Source: Paenarthrobacter sp. A20 (GTDB lineage Bacteria; Actinomycetota; Actinomycetes; Actinomycetales; Micrococcaceae). From it: a DNA stretch of 64,000 nucleotides. Below are positions 30,485 to 40,561 of this stretch, piece by piece. The notes below the pieces were generated by a model, which was not told where the DNA came from, made no database searches, and was given only the letters and a program-made list of their open reading frames with translations. A program made the translations under genes and the position numbers. The first letter of the stretch is position 1. Every line of letters starts with the position of its first letter. The stretch is from NCBI RefSeq assembly GCF_024168825.1, contig NZ_JALJWH010000001.1, forward strand, positions 3,782,001 to 3,846,000. Direction: 5' to 3'.

Positions 30485-30534
30485 TTCCGATGCCGTAGAA
30501 GTTGCCTTGCGCGGTGTTGCCGCGACTGACGATC

Positions 30535-30927
30535 CTAGTTGTCCTTCTTGTCCTCTTTGTTGAGGCGCGCAATGGTTTCTTCCGGGGTCTCAACTGCGGC
30601 AGAAGCTTCAGCCTCTGCGGCGGTCAGGGAGGAAGCATCGTCCGGGACAACCGGGGCTTCCTCGGCAGGCGTTTCCACTACCTTGGTGACGGCCTGGCGG
30701 TGAACCGTTGCTTCGTTACCCGGGGAAAGTTCGATGACGACCTTGTTCTCGGCCTCGTCGATGGAGACGATGCGGCCAAAAAGACCGAAGCTGGTCATGA
30801 CGTTGACGCCCGGAGCGAACTTGGACTGCATCTCAGCCTGTTGCTGCTGGGTCTTCTTGTTGCGGCGGAACATCATGAAGACAAAGAGTCCAAGCATGAC
30901 GAACAGCAATATGGTCATTGGATCCAC
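30535..30927 (-). CDS. yajC: Preprotein translocase subunit YajC
   Basis: A small SecDF-associated membrane protein with one N-terminal transmembrane helix (TILLFVMLGLFVFMMF) followed by RRNKK and a soluble domain with GVNVMTSFGLFGRIVSI. The C-terminal ~50 residues are acidic and rich in Ala/Glu. I place the start at the GTG at 30927 (VDPMTILLF), 130 residues; an upstream GTG in the same frame and an ATG at 30918 are alternatives. Order ruvB-yajC-secD-secF matches mycobacteria. Confidence 0.9.
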   Translation of the reverse strand: MDPMTILLFVMLGLFVFMMFRRNKKTQQQQAEMQSKFAPGVNVMTSFGLFGRIVSIDEAENKVVIELSPGNEATVHRQAVTKVVETPAEEAPVVPDDASSLTAAEAEASAAVETPEETIARLNKEDKKDN

Positions 30928-31063
30928 AGGGAAGTTCCGTTCTGTACTTACGTTTTGGTCCACGGCAACGTCCCTGGCGGATCCGCGAGGCGGACGCATG
31001 GATCAAGGACTCGAACGTGCCGAGCGTCATACCAGTCTAGAGGGAAAAGCTGAACACGGCGTG

Positions 31064-32140
31064 TTAACCGATGGTATCTACGCTTTCGGCGTGGTTTTCA
31101 TCGTCGCCGAAGAGAGCCAGGGCGTCCTGTCCGAACACCCCGGCCGGCACAGCATAACCAAGATGCGTCCAGGCCGATGCCATGGCGATGCGGCCCCGCG
31201 GCGTGCGCCCCAGCAGTCCCTCGCGCACCAGGAACGGCTCGGCCACCGTTTCCACCGTTTCCGGCTCCTCACCTACAGCAATGGCCAAAGTGGACAGGCC
31301 AACAGGACCACCATTGAACTTGGTGATCAACGCTTCAAGCACGGAGCGGTCCAACCGGTCCAGTCCCCGGGCATCCACTTCATACATATCCAAAGCCGCC
31401 GACGCCGACCTGGCGTCAATTTGTTCGATGCCGTGGACCAGGGCCCAGTCGCGGACGCGGCGAAGGAGGCGGTTCGCGATACGGGGAGTGCCACGGGACC
31501 GGCCGGCGATCTCCGTAAACCCTGCAGAGTTCACCTTCAAATCCAGAAGACCGGCCGAACGGCGAAGGACCAGTTCCAGCTCCGCAACCGAGTAGAACTC
31601 GAGGTGCCCGGTAAAGCCGAACCGGTCGCGCAAGGGACCTGGCAGGAGGCCGGCGCGGGTAGTTGCCCCTACCAACGTGAAGGGCGGAAGTTCAAGGGGT
31701 ATGGCGGTAGCGCCTGCTCCCTTGCCCACCACGATGTCCACACGGAAGTCCTCCATGGCCATGTAGAGCATTTCCTCGGCCGGACGGGACATCCTGTGGA
31801 TTTCGTCGAGGAACAGGACCTCCCCTTCTGACAAAGACGAGAGGATGGCGGCGAGGTCTCCGGCGTGTTGGATGGCCGGACCGCTGCTGATGCGCAATGG
31901 CGCGTTCATTTCCGCGGCGATGATCATGGCCAGCGTGGTCTTGCCGAGTCCGGGCGGACCGGACATCAAGACATGGTCGGCGCTGCGTCCCCGCATTTTT
32001 GACGCTTCAAGGACGAGCGCCAGTTGTTTACGGACGCGGTGTTGCCCAACGAAATCGTGCAGGTTCTTAGGGCGGAGGGCGGCTTCAATAACCCGCTCTT
32101 CCGGCTCCTCTCCCCCGCTGACGAGAGACTGCTCAGCCAC
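31064..32140 (-). CDS. ruvB: Holliday junction branch-migration ATPase RuvB
   Basis: The AAA+ motor that drives branch migration with RuvA. It has 358 residues. Walker [10 protein letters not shown], Walker B FLDEIHR, a sensor with [18 protein letters not shown] and a C-terminal winged-helix domain ([17 protein letters not shown]) are present. The GTG start overlaps the ruvA stop by eight bases, so ruvAB is translationally coupled. Confidence 0.97.
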   Translation of the reverse strand: MAEQSLVSGGEEPEERVIEAALRPKNLHDFVGQHRVRKQLALVLEASKMRGRSADHVLMSGPPGLGKTTLAMIIAAEMNAPLRISSGPAIQHAGDLAAILSSLSEGEVLFLDEIHRMSRPAEEMLYMAMEDFRVDIVVGKGAGATAIPLELPPFTLVGATTRAGLLPGPLRDRFGFTGHLEFYSVAELELVLRRSAGLLDLKVNSAGFTEIAGRSRGTPRIANRLLRRVRDWALVHGIEQIDARSASAALDMYEVDARGLDRLDRSVLEALITKFNGGPVGLSTLAIAVGEEPETVETVAEPFLVREGLLGRTPRGRIAMASAWTHLGYAVPAGVFGQDALALFGDDENHAESVDTIG

Positions 32141-32777
32141 GGCTGCCTACGCGGTTGCCGGCGCGGGCGCCGTCCTGGCCCAGCCAACGCAGCGTAGCGC
32201 GGAGGATTTGAGCCACGTTTCCTGCATCCACCAGCTCCGGCGAATCGGCCATGGCTTTGTCGATGCTTCCTGTGGCATCTTTTTCGGACCAGCCCAGGCT
32301 GGTCATCGCAGCGACTACCTGCGGCTTCCATTCGGCCTTGATGGCGGCCTCAGGGGCCGAGGTTGTGCCTGTCCCGTGCGGGACCAACTTGCCCGCCAGT
32401 TCCAGGACAATCCGGCCGGCGACTTTGGGGCCAATTCCCGGTACCTTGGTGAATGCCTTGCCGTCGCCGGTGTGCGCTGCCACCCGGATTGCTTCGGGCT
32501 CGTGCACAGCCAGGACGGCCAGCGCCAGCCTCGGTCCCACTCCGCTGACACTGAGCAGGACATCGAACACTTCGCGTTCGTCGTCGTCCGAGAACCCGAA
32601 CAACGTCAGTGAATCTTCCCGGACGATCATGGAAGTGAAGAGTTTGGCTTCGGTTCCAACTTTGAGGTGGCTCAGGGTCTGCGGCGTGGCGTAGACGCTC
32701 ATACCCGCACCGTTGAGGTCAATGACGGCAGTGGACAACCCCACGTGGGCTACGGTTCCACGGAGAAAACTAATCAA
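32133..32777 (-). CDS. ruvA: Holliday junction DNA helicase subunit RuvA
   Basis: RuvA binds four-way junctions as a tetramer and loads RuvB. It has 214 residues, with an N-terminal OB fold ([13 protein letters not shown]), helix-hairpin-helix motifs ([13 protein letters not shown] and [13 protein letters not shown]) and a C-terminal RuvB-binding domain. The start is TTG with GAGCCGGG upstream. The 96-base gap before it carries a weak LexA-like site. Confidence 0.96.
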   Translation of the reverse strand: MISFLRGTVAHVGLSTAVIDLNGAGMSVYATPQTLSHLKVGTEAKLFTSMIVREDSLTLFGFSDDDEREVFDVLLSVSGVGPRLALAVLAVHEPEAIRVAAHTGDGKAFTKVPGIGPKVAGRIVLELAGKLVPHGTGTTSAPEAAIKAEWKPQVVAAMTSLGWSEKDATGSIDKAMADSPELVDAGNVAQILRATLRWLGQDGARAGNRVGSRG

Positions 32778-32832
32778 GACCCGGCTCCTGAATTAATACG
32801 GCCCAAAGCTGTTAGGGCCCGATGCGGACTAT

Positions 32833-32848
32833 CCGAACATATCTACGA
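32833..32848 (-). promoter_or_regulatory. Weak LexA (SOS) box before ruvAB
   Basis: On the minus strand TCGTAGATATGTTCGG matches 9 of the 12 fixed positions of the actinobacterial consensus TCGAAC-N4-GTTCGA, with one half-site almost perfect. It lies 56 bases upstream of ruvA, inside the ruvC-ruvA gap. Confidence 0.45.
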
Positions 32849-32873
32849 ATACCCTAGCAAGGACGGCGCACAA

Positions 32874-33452
32874 TCACCGTCCACGGCGCGCTTTTGCTTC
32901 GGCTTCGGCCCATGCCTTTTGCGCCGGAGTCAGCGAACCGGCACCCACAGCGCCACCCGCCGCCCCCATTCCGCTGCCAGCACGCCACGCGTGAGTGAGG
33001 GCGAGGGCCAGGGCGTCAGCGGCATCTGCAGGCTTGGGTGGAGCATCCAAGCGCAGGATCTTGGTCACCAACTTGGTCACGGCGTCCTTGTTGGCCGTCC
33101 CGCTACCGGTCACCGCGGCCTTGACTTCGGACGGTGTGTGCAACGCGACCGGGATGCCCCGGCGGGCGGCCGCCGCAATCACTACGCCGGAGGCCTGGGC
33201 GACACCCATCACGGTACTGACGTTCATCTGGGAGAAAACACGTTCGACGGCGACGACATCGGGCTCGTGCCGGTCGAGCCATTCATCGATGGCTTCGGCG
33301 ATCACCAGTAAGCGCTTGTCCAAGGTCAAGTCCGCCGAGGTTCCAACAACCCCCACGGCCACCATGGTGGCGCGGCGGTTCCGTTCGATGTCCACCACGC
33401 CAATGCCGCAACGGGTAAGGCCCGGATCGACTCCCAATACGCGAAGAGTCAA
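32874..33452 (-). CDS. ruvC: Crossover junction endodeoxyribonuclease RuvC
   Basis: Resolves Holliday junctions by paired nicks. It has 192 residues. The RNase-H-like active site shows the first Asp in [14 protein letters not shown], Glu in [10 protein letters not shown] and later acidic residues in [12 protein letters not shown]. The C-terminal ~35 residues are an Ala/Gly/Lys-rich extension. The start appears to be TTG. ruvC-ruvA-ruvB order is conserved with yebC upstream. Confidence 0.96.
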   Translation of the reverse strand: MTLRVLGVDPGLTRCGIGVVDIERNRRATMVAVGVVGTSADLTLDKRLLVIAEAIDEWLDRHEPDVVAVERVFSQMNVSTVMGVAQASGVVIAAAARRGIPVALHTPSEVKAAVTGSGTANKDAVTKLVTKILRLDAPPKPADAADALALALTHAWRAGSGMGAAGGAVGAGSLTPAQKAWAEAEAKARRGR

Positions 33453-33497
33453 GTCCGGGCCTTCCTGTTTGATATCAAAATTGTGTGCTGCCCCGGC

Positions 33498-34253
33498 CTA
33501 CTCGGCGTCGAGGGCAGCCTGCACTTCCTCGCTGAAGTCCGCATTGCTGTAGACGTTCTGGACATCGTCCAGGTCTTCCAGTGCATCGACGAGCTTCATG
33601 AACTTCTTGGCACCGTCAACATCGAGTTCAACCTGCATGGACGGTACGAACTCGGCCTCATCGGTTTCGTAGTCGATGCCGGCATCCTTGAGGGCGTCAC
33701 GGATGGCTTGAAGGTCGGAAGGCTCGGAATGGATCTCCCAGTTCTCGCCACTGTCCTTCACTTCTTCGGCTCCGGCTTCCAGGACGGCCATCAGGATGTC
33801 ATCCTCGCTGAGGCCGTTCTTCGGCAGAACCACGACGCCCTTGCGGGCAAACAGGTAGCTGACCGAACCGGGATCGGCGATGGTGCCGCCGTTGCGTGAA
33901 ATGGCGAGGCGCACCTCTGAAGCTGCCCGGTTCTTGTTATCGGTCAGACATTCGATCAGCAGGGCCGAACCCTGCGGACCGCGGGCTTCGTACATGATTT
34001 CGGTGTAGTCGACTACCTCGCCGGTGAGGCCCGCTCCACGCTTGATGGCGCGGTCGATGTTGTCATTGGGAACCGAGGTCTTCTTTGCCTTGGTGACAGC
34101 GAGTTCCAAGCCCGGGTTACCGGCAAGGTCCGGGCCACCCATGCGGGCAGCAACTTCGATGTTCTTGATCAGTTTTGCGAACGACTTTGCACGCCGGCTA
34201 TCGATGATGGCTTTCTTGTGCTTGGTGGTCGCCCATTTGGAGTGGCCTGACAT
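33498..34253 (-). CDS. YebC/PmpR-family DNA-binding regulator / translation factor
   Basis: A YebC-family protein of 251 residues, starting [20 protein letters not shown]. The family was long annotated as transcriptional regulators; recent work assigns some members a role in relieving ribosome stalling at proline stretches. Conserved blocks [14 protein letters not shown] and the C-terminal [27 protein letters not shown] (only part quoted) place it confidently. It lies three bases after pdxT and before ruvC, the usual order. Confidence 0.93.
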   Translation of the reverse strand: MSGHSKWATTKHKKAIIDSRRAKSFAKLIKNIEVAARMGGPDLAGNPGLELAVTKAKKTSVPNDNIDRAIKRGAGLTGEVVDYTEIMYEARGPQGSALLIECLTDNKNRAASEVRLAISRNGGTIADPGSVSYLFARKGVVVLPKNGLSEDDILMAVLEAGAEEVKDSGENWEIHSEPSDLQAIRDALKDAGIDYETDEAEFVPSMQVELDVDGAKKFMKLVDALEDLDDVQNVYSNADFSEEVQAALDAE

Positions 34254-34256
34254 GCT

Positions 34257-34958
34257 TTACGCTTCTCCTCTGATCATTCGAATAAAGAGTTCATGCACGC
34301 GCTTCTCCCCAGTCACTTCCGGGTGGAAGGAGGTGGCCAGCAGGTGGCCGGAGCGCACTGCAACAATTCTAGCCACTCCGTGCAAAGTAGCCGTGTGGCT
34401 GGCATGGTCCGGATCAACCTGCGCCAGGATTTCAACGTCCGGTCCTACCCGTTCAACCCACGGTCCACGGATAAATACAGCGTGGACGGGATCCACGCCG
34501 GACTCCCCGGCGCTGAAGTCCAGGCCCTTGAAATCAAGATCCGTTTCGAAGGATTCGCGCTGGCGTCCAAAAGCGTTCCGGCGAACCGTGATGTCCAGGC
34601 CGCCGAAGGTCTGCTGCGGATTACCGTCAAGATCCTTTGCGGGGTCGGCAATTTCTTCGGCGAGCAGGATCATTCCAGCGCAGGAGCCGTAGACCGGAAG
34701 GCCGTCCCCTATCCGCTTTCGGATCGGATCGCGAAGTTCGAAAGTCCGGGACAGTTTGTCGATGGTGGTGGATTCGCCGCCGGGGATAATCAGGCCGTCA
34801 ATGTCTTCCAGCTCGGACGGCCGGCGGATGCCCACGCCGGTGGCTCCAGCGGCCTCCACTGCGTGGATGTGCTCGCGGAAGTCGCCTTGGAGTGCCAGAA
34901 CGCCGATCCTGAGTCCTGAACCCACGCGCGATGAAGCGTCGGAAAGGGGGTTGGTCAT
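34257..34958 (-). CDS. pdxT: Pyridoxal 5'-phosphate synthase glutaminase subunit
   Basis: PdxT hydrolyses glutamine and passes ammonia to PdxS for PLP synthesis. The 233-residue protein starts at the ATG at 34958 ([15 protein letters not shown]). It contains the class I amidotransferase nucleophile in YGSCAGM, the LIIPGGES oxyanion region and the His-Glu pair in [16 protein letters not shown]. The partner pdxS lies about 5.6 kb away at 40562-41488, separated by four genes of other function. Confidence 0.96.
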   Translation of the reverse strand: MTNPLSDASSRVGSGLRIGVLALQGDFREHIHAVEAAGATGVGIRRPSELEDIDGLIIPGGESTTIDKLSRTFELRDPIRKRIGDGLPVYGSCAGMILLAEEIADPAKDLDGNPQQTFGGLDITVRRNAFGRQRESFETDLDFKGLDFSAGESGVDPVHAVFIRGPWVERVGPDVEILAQVDPDHASHTATLHGVARIVAVRSGHLLATSFHPEVTGEKRVHELFIRMIRGEA

Positions 34959-35060
34959 TGATCCATCATAGTGCGGCATAGCTGCCGCCACGTCTTCTGC
35001 GACCTCCGTGGACGGCCCGCGGGCCGGGTTCCATGCCCTGACTGGGATATATTACAGAGC

Positions 35061-36392
35061 ATGCTTTCCTTCAGCGTCCCCCTCGGCAAGCTGGTCCGCA
35101 CACTGTCCCGGCTTCGGGGTGGAGGATCAGCTTTTCCCGGCCTCGTGGTCGAGAAAATCGACCCCGGCTTCATGCAGCGAACGCTGGCCTCCCTTCCCCA
35201 CGGCGTTGCCGTGGTCAGTGGCACCAACGGCAAAACCACCACCACCAAGATGGTGGTGGAGCTCCTCGAAAGCCAGGGCCTGAGGGTCTTCACCAACCGC
35301 ACCGGCAGCAACTTCACCCGCGGCGTGGCCGCTTCACTCCTCGGTGAGGTGGATTGGCGCGGAAGGCTTGACGCCGACATCGCCATTCTTGAACTCGATG
35401 AAGCCCATGCGGTGCACTTCGTCAACAAGGTCCAGCCCCGCTTCAGCCTCCTGCTGAATGTCCTCCGCGACCAGTTGGACCGCTTTGGCGAAATCGACAA
35501 AACCGCCCGGTTGCTGGAGCACATCGCGTCCAAAACAACGGACACCGTGGTCCTGAACCGCGAGGATCCACGTGTTGCGCGCATCGCCAACATCCTCCAG
35601 GCCGCTGACGCGCTGCACCACCCCAACGTCAGGTATTTCGGTCTCGATGAATCATTGCGGAGCACCTTTCCCAACGACGACGACATGCGCACTTCCGGCT
35701 CGGGCCCGTCGCCATCGGGCACTTCGGTTGCCGCGGCGGTTGGTGAGGTGGTCGATTTGCCGGCGGCCGACGTCGTACTCCGCCGGGTTGGGGCGCAAGA
35801 CGCTGACTTTGAGTTCGACGGCCGGACAGTCAGCACGGAAATGAAGCTGCGTGGCGTCTACAACATCTTCAATGCAGCTGCCGCCCTGTCACTGGCGCGC
35901 GCCGTCCTTGGCACCGGCCCTGTTGACACTCCCAAGCTCGTCAAGGCCCTGGCCGATGTAGCTCCCGCGTTCGGTCGTGGCGAAAGCCTTACCGTGGATG
36001 GACAGCCCCTGGAACTTGTCCTCGTGAAGAACCCCAGCGGGTTCAGACTCGGGCTCAAGTCCTTCCCCGCCGGTGGTTACGCAACGATGATCGCCATCAA
36101 CGACAACTACGCGGACGGCAGGGACATGTCCTGGCTCTGGGACGTCGAATTCGAGTCTCTGCGGGCAGATGGCGTGGAAGTCCTCACCGGTGTCCGCGCC
36201 TATGACATGGCGCTGCGGCTGCAGTACGACGACGTCCCCTTCGGCGCCGTGGAACCGGATATCACCGCCGCCTTGCGCCTCTTCATCAACGGCTCCCGCG
36301 GCAAGCCCAAGCGGATCTTCTGTACCTACACCTCCATGCTCGCCATTCGCCGCGAACTCGCCAAAATCACCATAGTTGAGGTGGTCTCATGA
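35061..36392 (+). CDS. murT: Lipid II isoglutaminyl synthase, Mur-ligase-like subunit
   Basis: MurT with GatD amidates the D-Glu of lipid II to D-isoglutamine. The 443-residue protein starts at the ATG at 35061 (MLSFSVPLGKLVRTLSR). The P-loop GTNGKTTT is at 54-61, the Mur central domain has GSNFTRG, and the C-terminal MurT domain has NYADGRDMSW at 349-358, containing the conserved Asp. The zinc-ribbon cysteines typical of MurT are missing: the only cysteine is Cys421, and the equivalent region (~203-245) is an acidic/Ser/Gly-rich loop. It overlaps gatD by four bases. Confidence 0.93.
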   Translation: MLSFSVPLGKLVRTLSRLRGGGSAFPGLVVEKIDPGFMQRTLASLPHGVAVVSGTNGKTTTTKMVVELLESQGLRVFTNRTGSNFTRGVAASLLGEVDWRGRLDADIAILELDEAHAVHFVNKVQPRFSLLLNVLRDQLDRFGEIDKTARLLEHIASKTTDTVVLNREDPRVARIANILQAADALHHPNVRYFGLDESLRSTFPNDDDMRTSGSGPSPSGTSVAAAVGEVVDLPAADVVLRRVGAQDADFEFDGRTVSTEMKLRGVYNIFNAAAALSLARAVLGTGPVDTPKLVKALADVAPAFGRGESLTVDGQPLELVLVKNPSGFRLGLKSFPAGGYATMIAINDNYADGRDMSWLWDVEFESLRADGVEVLTGVRAYDMALRLQYDDVPFGAVEPDITAALRLFINGSRGKPKRIFCTYTSMLAIRRELAKITIVEVVS

Positions 36393-37147
36393 CCTCGGAA
36401 GCACAATCCACCCCAGAGGCGGAGCAAAGCAAAGGAAGACTTCGTATCCTCCAGCTCTACCCGCGGGAAATGAACATTTACGGTGACTGGGGCAATGCAC
36501 TTGTCCTGAAGCAGCGCATCAAATGGCACGGCTACACTCCGGAGCTGCTGGAATACAACGTGGGTGACGAATTTCCCGACGACGTCGACATCGTGGTCGG
36601 TGGAGGCGGACAGGACAGCGGACAGGTGGTCATTCAGGATGACCTCCAGTCGCGGGCCGATCACCTCCGGGAACTTGCCGATGCCGGGGCACCCATGTTG
36701 GTGATCTGCGGTCTCTATCAGCTTTTTGGCAAGTTCTTCAAGACCAGCGCCGGACCCGTCATTCCCGGCATCGGCATCCTGGACGTCGAAACCCACGGGA
36801 CCGATGAGCGGCTCATCGGAAACGTGATCATGAAGTCAACCGAGTTCGGAGACATCATGGGCTACGAAAACCACAGCGGGCAGACCACCCTGGGTCCCGG
36901 CGTCGAGCCTCTCGGAACCGTCACCAAGGGTGCAGGGAACAACAGCAAGGATGGACACGAGGGCGCACGCTACAACAATGTCGTAGCCAGCTACCTGCAC
37001 GGCTCCTTGCTGCCGAAGAACCCGGCGATTGCCGATTTCCTCATCCGGACAGCGGCCGAGCGTAAGTACGGCACCTTCGTCCCGGGAGCGCCCGACGACG
37101 ACTACGCCCGCCTCGCGCGCGAACACGCTGCCCGGCGGCCGCGCTAG
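36389..37147 (+). CDS. gatD: Lipid II isoglutaminyl synthase, glutamine amidotransferase subunit
   Basis: GatD releases ammonia from glutamine for MurT. It has 252 residues and belongs to the CobB/CobQ-like class I amidotransferases. The nucleophile is Cys108 in VICGLYQLFG, and a conserved His lies in ASYLHGSLLPKNP. It begins at an ATG overlapping the murT stop (ATGA). The N-terminal ~15 residues are polar and variable. The murT-gatD pair is normal; its insertion between pdxT and pdxS is not. Confidence 0.95.
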   Translation: MTSEAQSTPEAEQSKGRLRILQLYPREMNIYGDWGNALVLKQRIKWHGYTPELLEYNVGDEFPDDVDIVVGGGGQDSGQVVIQDDLQSRADHLRELADAGAPMLVICGLYQLFGKFFKTSAGPVIPGIGILDVETHGTDERLIGNVIMKSTEFGDIMGYENHSGQTTLGPGVEPLGTVTKGAGNNSKDGHEGARYNNVVASYLHGSLLPKNPAIADFLIRTAAERKYGTFVPGAPDDDYARLAREHAARRPR

Positions 37148-37150
37148 GGC

Positions 37151-38407
37151 CTACTTTTCCTTGGTGATCAACAGTTCGTGGGCGCCGGCAGTTGCTGCGC
37201 CCATGGACTCGACCACCGCTTTGGTTCGCTGGTGGGTCGCAGCGTCCGCGGCGGGCGTTGCGCAGACTCCCTGTGGAGCATCGCTGGCCACCGAGCACCA
37301 CCGGTAGGGATCCCGGACGATCACGGAAGGCGCCCATGCAAGGTCCGATGCGGTCCAGGCACCTGCGGCGTTCTGGCTGAACTGTGCCCTGACCAGCAGT
37401 CCTTCGTTATTGACCACATACCAAGGCGACAATTCCGTGATGCCGTTTCCCAATCCGTACACAATCCACGTTCCCTTGTAATTCTCGATCGGCAGCACAG
37501 AGTGGGTGTGGTGACCGTAGATCATGGTGAACTGGCCGCTGTCCACCAACGCGTGCGCAACATCCTGCTGCTGGGTATTTGCTTCGCTTGCGTACTCGTC
37601 ACCGGCATGCATGACTCCCAGCACGATGTCCGCCCCCAGCGCCTTGGCCTGCGTTGCTTTTGCGATCATTGCTGCGGGATCAAGCTCATCGACCAACCAC
37701 GGGTACTCGGGAATTTGTCCGTTGTGGCCGTAGGTCCCGATGATGACTGCGACCTTTGCGGCGTCCGTTTCAAGCATGAGTATTTCCTTGGACGCGGCCT
37801 CCGTCCGGTAGGAACCCGTGTGCTTGAGTCCGGCCGCGTCGAGTGCATCGAGTGTCCGCAGAAGCCCATCGGTCCCACGGTCAATGGTGTGGTTGCTCGC
37901 CGTGGTGCACGCCTGGTAGCCAACATCCTTGGAGGCTGTGATGATCTGCGGTGGAACGTTGAACGACGGGTAGGCCGAGAAAGGCCCTTCCGGCGTGGCC
38001 ACCGGTGTCTCCTGATGGCAGATTGCGAGGTCGCTGTTGCGGATATAGCGCCGTTGACCTTCGAGGAGGGGGACAAAGGTGTAGCCGGGCAACCCCGCCG
38101 CAGCGGCGTCGGCCTTCGCTTGTTGCCAGAGCTGGGTATGGACCAGCATGTCGCCCGTCACCGTAATGGAGGTGCAACGCAGTTCCGGGCACGCAGGGCC
38201 TTTGCCGGGGGTCGGGTTCGGAGCGGGAGTGCGCGTCGGCGCCGGCGTCTGCGTGGCTGGAGCCGATGCGGCATTACTGCGGTTCTGGTCCTCGTTTTCG
38301 GCAATGACACCGCAGGCACCCAGAGACAGGGCAAGAGCCGCAGTCATCAGCACGATTGCCGGCTTTGGAGGACGGATCCACGCCACTGTAGATGTGATTT
38401 TGCCCAT
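37151..38407 (-). CDS. CapA-family (PgsA-type) extracytoplasmic lipoprotein
   Basis: A 418-residue predicted lipoprotein. The lipobox is LSLGACG after a hydrophobic stretch, and a Pro/Thr-rich spacer follows. The CapA/poly-gamma-glutamate synthesis domain carries VTGDMLVH near its start, ASNHTIDRG (residues with HxxDxG), GVMHAGDEY and YGHHTHSVLP, which are metallophosphoesterase-like signatures. No other poly-gamma-glutamate genes are nearby, so the substrate is unknown. I use the ATG at 38407 because AGGATG precedes it; 38416 is possible. Convergent with gatD, three bases apart. Confidence 0.88.
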   Translation of the reverse strand: MGKITSTVAWIRPPKPAIVLMTAALALSLGACGVIAENEDQNRSNAASAPATQTPAPTRTPAPNPTPGKGPACPELRCTSITVTGDMLVHTQLWQQAKADAAAAGLPGYTFVPLLEGQRRYIRNSDLAICHQETPVATPEGPFSAYPSFNVPPQIITASKDVGYQACTTASNHTIDRGTDGLLRTLDALDAAGLKHTGSYRTEAASKEILMLETDAAKVAVIIGTYGHNGQIPEYPWLVDELDPAAMIAKATQAKALGADIVLGVMHAGDEYASEANTQQQDVAHALVDSGQFTMIYGHHTHSVLPIENYKGTWIVYGLGNGITELSPWYVVNNEGLLVRAQFSQNAAGAWTASDLAWAPSVIVRDPYRWCSVASDAPQGVCATPAADAATHQRTKAVVESMGAATAGAHELLITKEK

Positions 38408-38489
38408 GGTTTTCATCCTAGGGCGGAAGGCCGGTCGAACCGGGCGCGCCGCTCTTGAGGACACGATTCTTACGTGAAAGAGTCACTTC

Positions 38490-40502
38490 ATGACCAATCC
38501 CCTCTTGAGTCCCAGCACCCTGCCGTACGGCCTGCCGCCCTTCGCCGGCATCACCCCCGGGCATTATGCCGAGGCTGTCGACGCCGGGCTGGCCGGGCAC
38601 CTGCAGGAAATCCAGCTGATCACCGGCAACCCCGAACCCGCGACCTTCGAGAACACGGCCGTGGCCATGGAACGGTCGGGACTTCTCCTGAACAGGGCGG
38701 CAGCAGCGTTCTTCACGCTGGTCGCAGCAGACGCCTCCGATGCCATCAGAGCGCTTGAGACGGAGCTATCACCCAGGTTCTCGGCGCATCAGGATGCCGT
38801 GTACATGAACCGGGAACTCTACGAACGGTTCGCCGCCATCGACACCGGAGATCTCGACGCCGAGTCTGCGCGCTTGGTCGAGGAGTACCTTAAGGAGTTC
38901 CGGCAGTCCGGCATCCAGCTTGACGATGCGGGCCAGTCACGGCTGCGTGAAGTCAACGCGGAACTCTCACGGTTGGGCACCGAATTCGGCCAGCGTGTCA
39001 AGGAGGCCATGAAGTCCGCGGCGCTGGTGCTCGATGACGCTGGAGACCTCGCTGGCCTGCCGGCCGAGGACATCGCCGGCGCAGCCGAAGCCGCGAAGGC
39101 CGCCGGACATGACGGGAAGTACTTGCTGACGCTGATTCAACCCAGCAACCAGCCAGCCCTGGCATCGTTGGAGAACCGGTCCATCCGCCGTCGTCTGCAT
39201 GAAGCGTCCCTGGCGCGCGGCATCGATGGCGGGGACTTGGATGTGCGGGACCTCGTTACAGCAACGGTCCAGCTGCGCGCGGAGAAGGCTTCGCTCCTGG
39301 GATTTACGAACTTTGCCGAACTGGTGGTGGACCAGCAGACAGCACCTGGCTTCGGCGACGTCCAGGCGATGCTGCACCGGATGTCAGCTGCGGCCATCCG
39401 CAACGCCCAGGCAGAGGCCGACGCCCTGGCGGAATCAGCGGGGCATGATCTGGAACCGTGGGATTGGGCCTACTATTCGGCCCGGGTCCGCAAAGACAAG
39501 TTCGAGGTGGACGAGCAGGCGCTGCGCCCCTACTTCAGCCTCGAGACCGTTCTCACCGACGGCATATTCCATGCGGCCACGGAGCTTTACGGCATCACGT
39601 TCCACGAACGAGCCGACCTTGTGGGCTACCACCCTGACGTACGCGTGTGGGAGATCCGCGACCGGGACGGCAGCGGACTTGGCCTGTTCCTCGGCGACTA
39701 CTACACGCGGGAGTCCAAGCGCGGAGGAGCCTGGATGGACTCCCTCGTGGAGCAATCCCGGCTGCTGGGCACAAAGTCCGTGGTGATCAATAACCTCAAC
39801 ATCACCAAACCTGCCCCCGGTGAGCCGGCGCTGCTGTCCCTGGATGAGGTCCGGACCGTCTTCCACGAATTTGGGCACGCACTGCATGGCCTGTTCTCGG
39901 ATGTCACGTACCCGCGCTTCTCTGGAACATCCGTTCCCCGGGACTTTGTGGAGTATCCGTCGCAGGTCAACGAGATGTGGATCATGTGGCCCGAGGTCCT
40001 GGCCAAGTATGCCCGCCACTACTCCACGGGCGAAGTGCTCCCCCAGTCCACCGTGGACAAGCTCAATGACTCACTGCTGTGGGGCGAAGGATTCGCGACC
40101 ACCGAGTACCTTGGGGCTGCGCTCCTGGACCTCGCGTGGCATGTCCTCCCGGAAACAGGCGTCCCGGACGATGTCCTCGCCTTCGAAGCCAAAGCCCTTG
40201 CCGACGCCGGCATCGCACACCCCCTGATTCCACCCCGGTACAGAACCGGCTACTTCCAGCACATCTTTGCCGGCGCAGGCTACGCAGCGGGCTATTACTC
40301 GTACATCTGGAGCGAGGTACTGGATGCAGACACCGTGGAATGGTTTAAGGAAAACGGCGGCCTGACAAGGGCGAACGGCGATCACTTTCGCTCAGAGTTG
40401 CTATCACGGGGTAACAGCCGGGACCCGCTGGTTTCATTCCGGGCATTCCGTGGCCGCGACGCAGAGCTGGAACCCCTCCTGAAACGCCGCGGACTGGAAT
40501 AA
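38490..40502 (+). CDS. M3-family zinc metallopeptidase (thimet oligopeptidase / Dcp type)
   Basis: A cytoplasmic oligopeptidase of 670 residues that degrades short peptides. The zinc-binding HEFGHALHG motif (HExxH) is around residues 460-468, with a distal Glu in NEMWIMWPEV. No signal peptide is visible. The length and the LLGTKSVVINNLNI region match the Dcp/OpdA group. Monocistronic, transcribed away from CapA, and ending at a very strong 20-base palindromic terminator shared with pdxS. Confidence 0.94.
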   Translation: MTNPLLSPSTLPYGLPPFAGITPGHYAEAVDAGLAGHLQEIQLITGNPEPATFENTAVAMERSGLLLNRAAAAFFTLVAADASDAIRALETELSPRFSAHQDAVYMNRELYERFAAIDTGDLDAESARLVEEYLKEFRQSGIQLDDAGQSRLREVNAELSRLGTEFGQRVKEAMKSAALVLDDAGDLAGLPAEDIAGAAEAAKAAGHDGKYLLTLIQPSNQPALASLENRSIRRRLHEASLARGIDGGDLDVRDLVTATVQLRAEKASLLGFTNFAELVVDQQTAPGFGDVQAMLHRMSAAAIRNAQAEADALAESAGHDLEPWDWAYYSARVRKDKFEVDEQALRPYFSLETVLTDGIFHAATELYGITFHERADLVGYHPDVRVWEIRDRDGSGLGLFLGDYYTRESKRGGAWMDSLVEQSRLLGTKSVVINNLNITKPAPGEPALLSLDEVRTVFHEFGHALHGLFSDVTYPRFSGTSVPRDFVEYPSQVNEMWIMWPEVLAKYARHYSTGEVLPQSTVDKLNDSLLWGEGFATTEYLGAALLDLAWHVLPETGVPDDVLAFEAKALADAGIAHPLIPPRYRTGYFQHIFAGAGYAAGYYSYIWSEVLDADTVEWFKENGGLTRANGDHFRSELLSRGNSRDPLVSFRAFRGRDAELEPLLKRRGLE

Positions 40503-40505
40503 AAA

Positions 40506-40549
40506 CGACGGCGGCCGGTCACCTCGGAAGGTGACCGGCCGCCGTCGTA
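40506..40549. terminator. Bidirectional terminator between M3 peptidase and pdxS
   Basis: Perfect 20-base inverted repeat (40506-40525 and 40530-40549) around a CGGA loop, with A-rich sequence on the left and TGCTTTGCTT on the right. It can serve both convergent genes. Confidence 0.9.
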
Positions 40550-40561
40550 CTGCTTTGCTTG

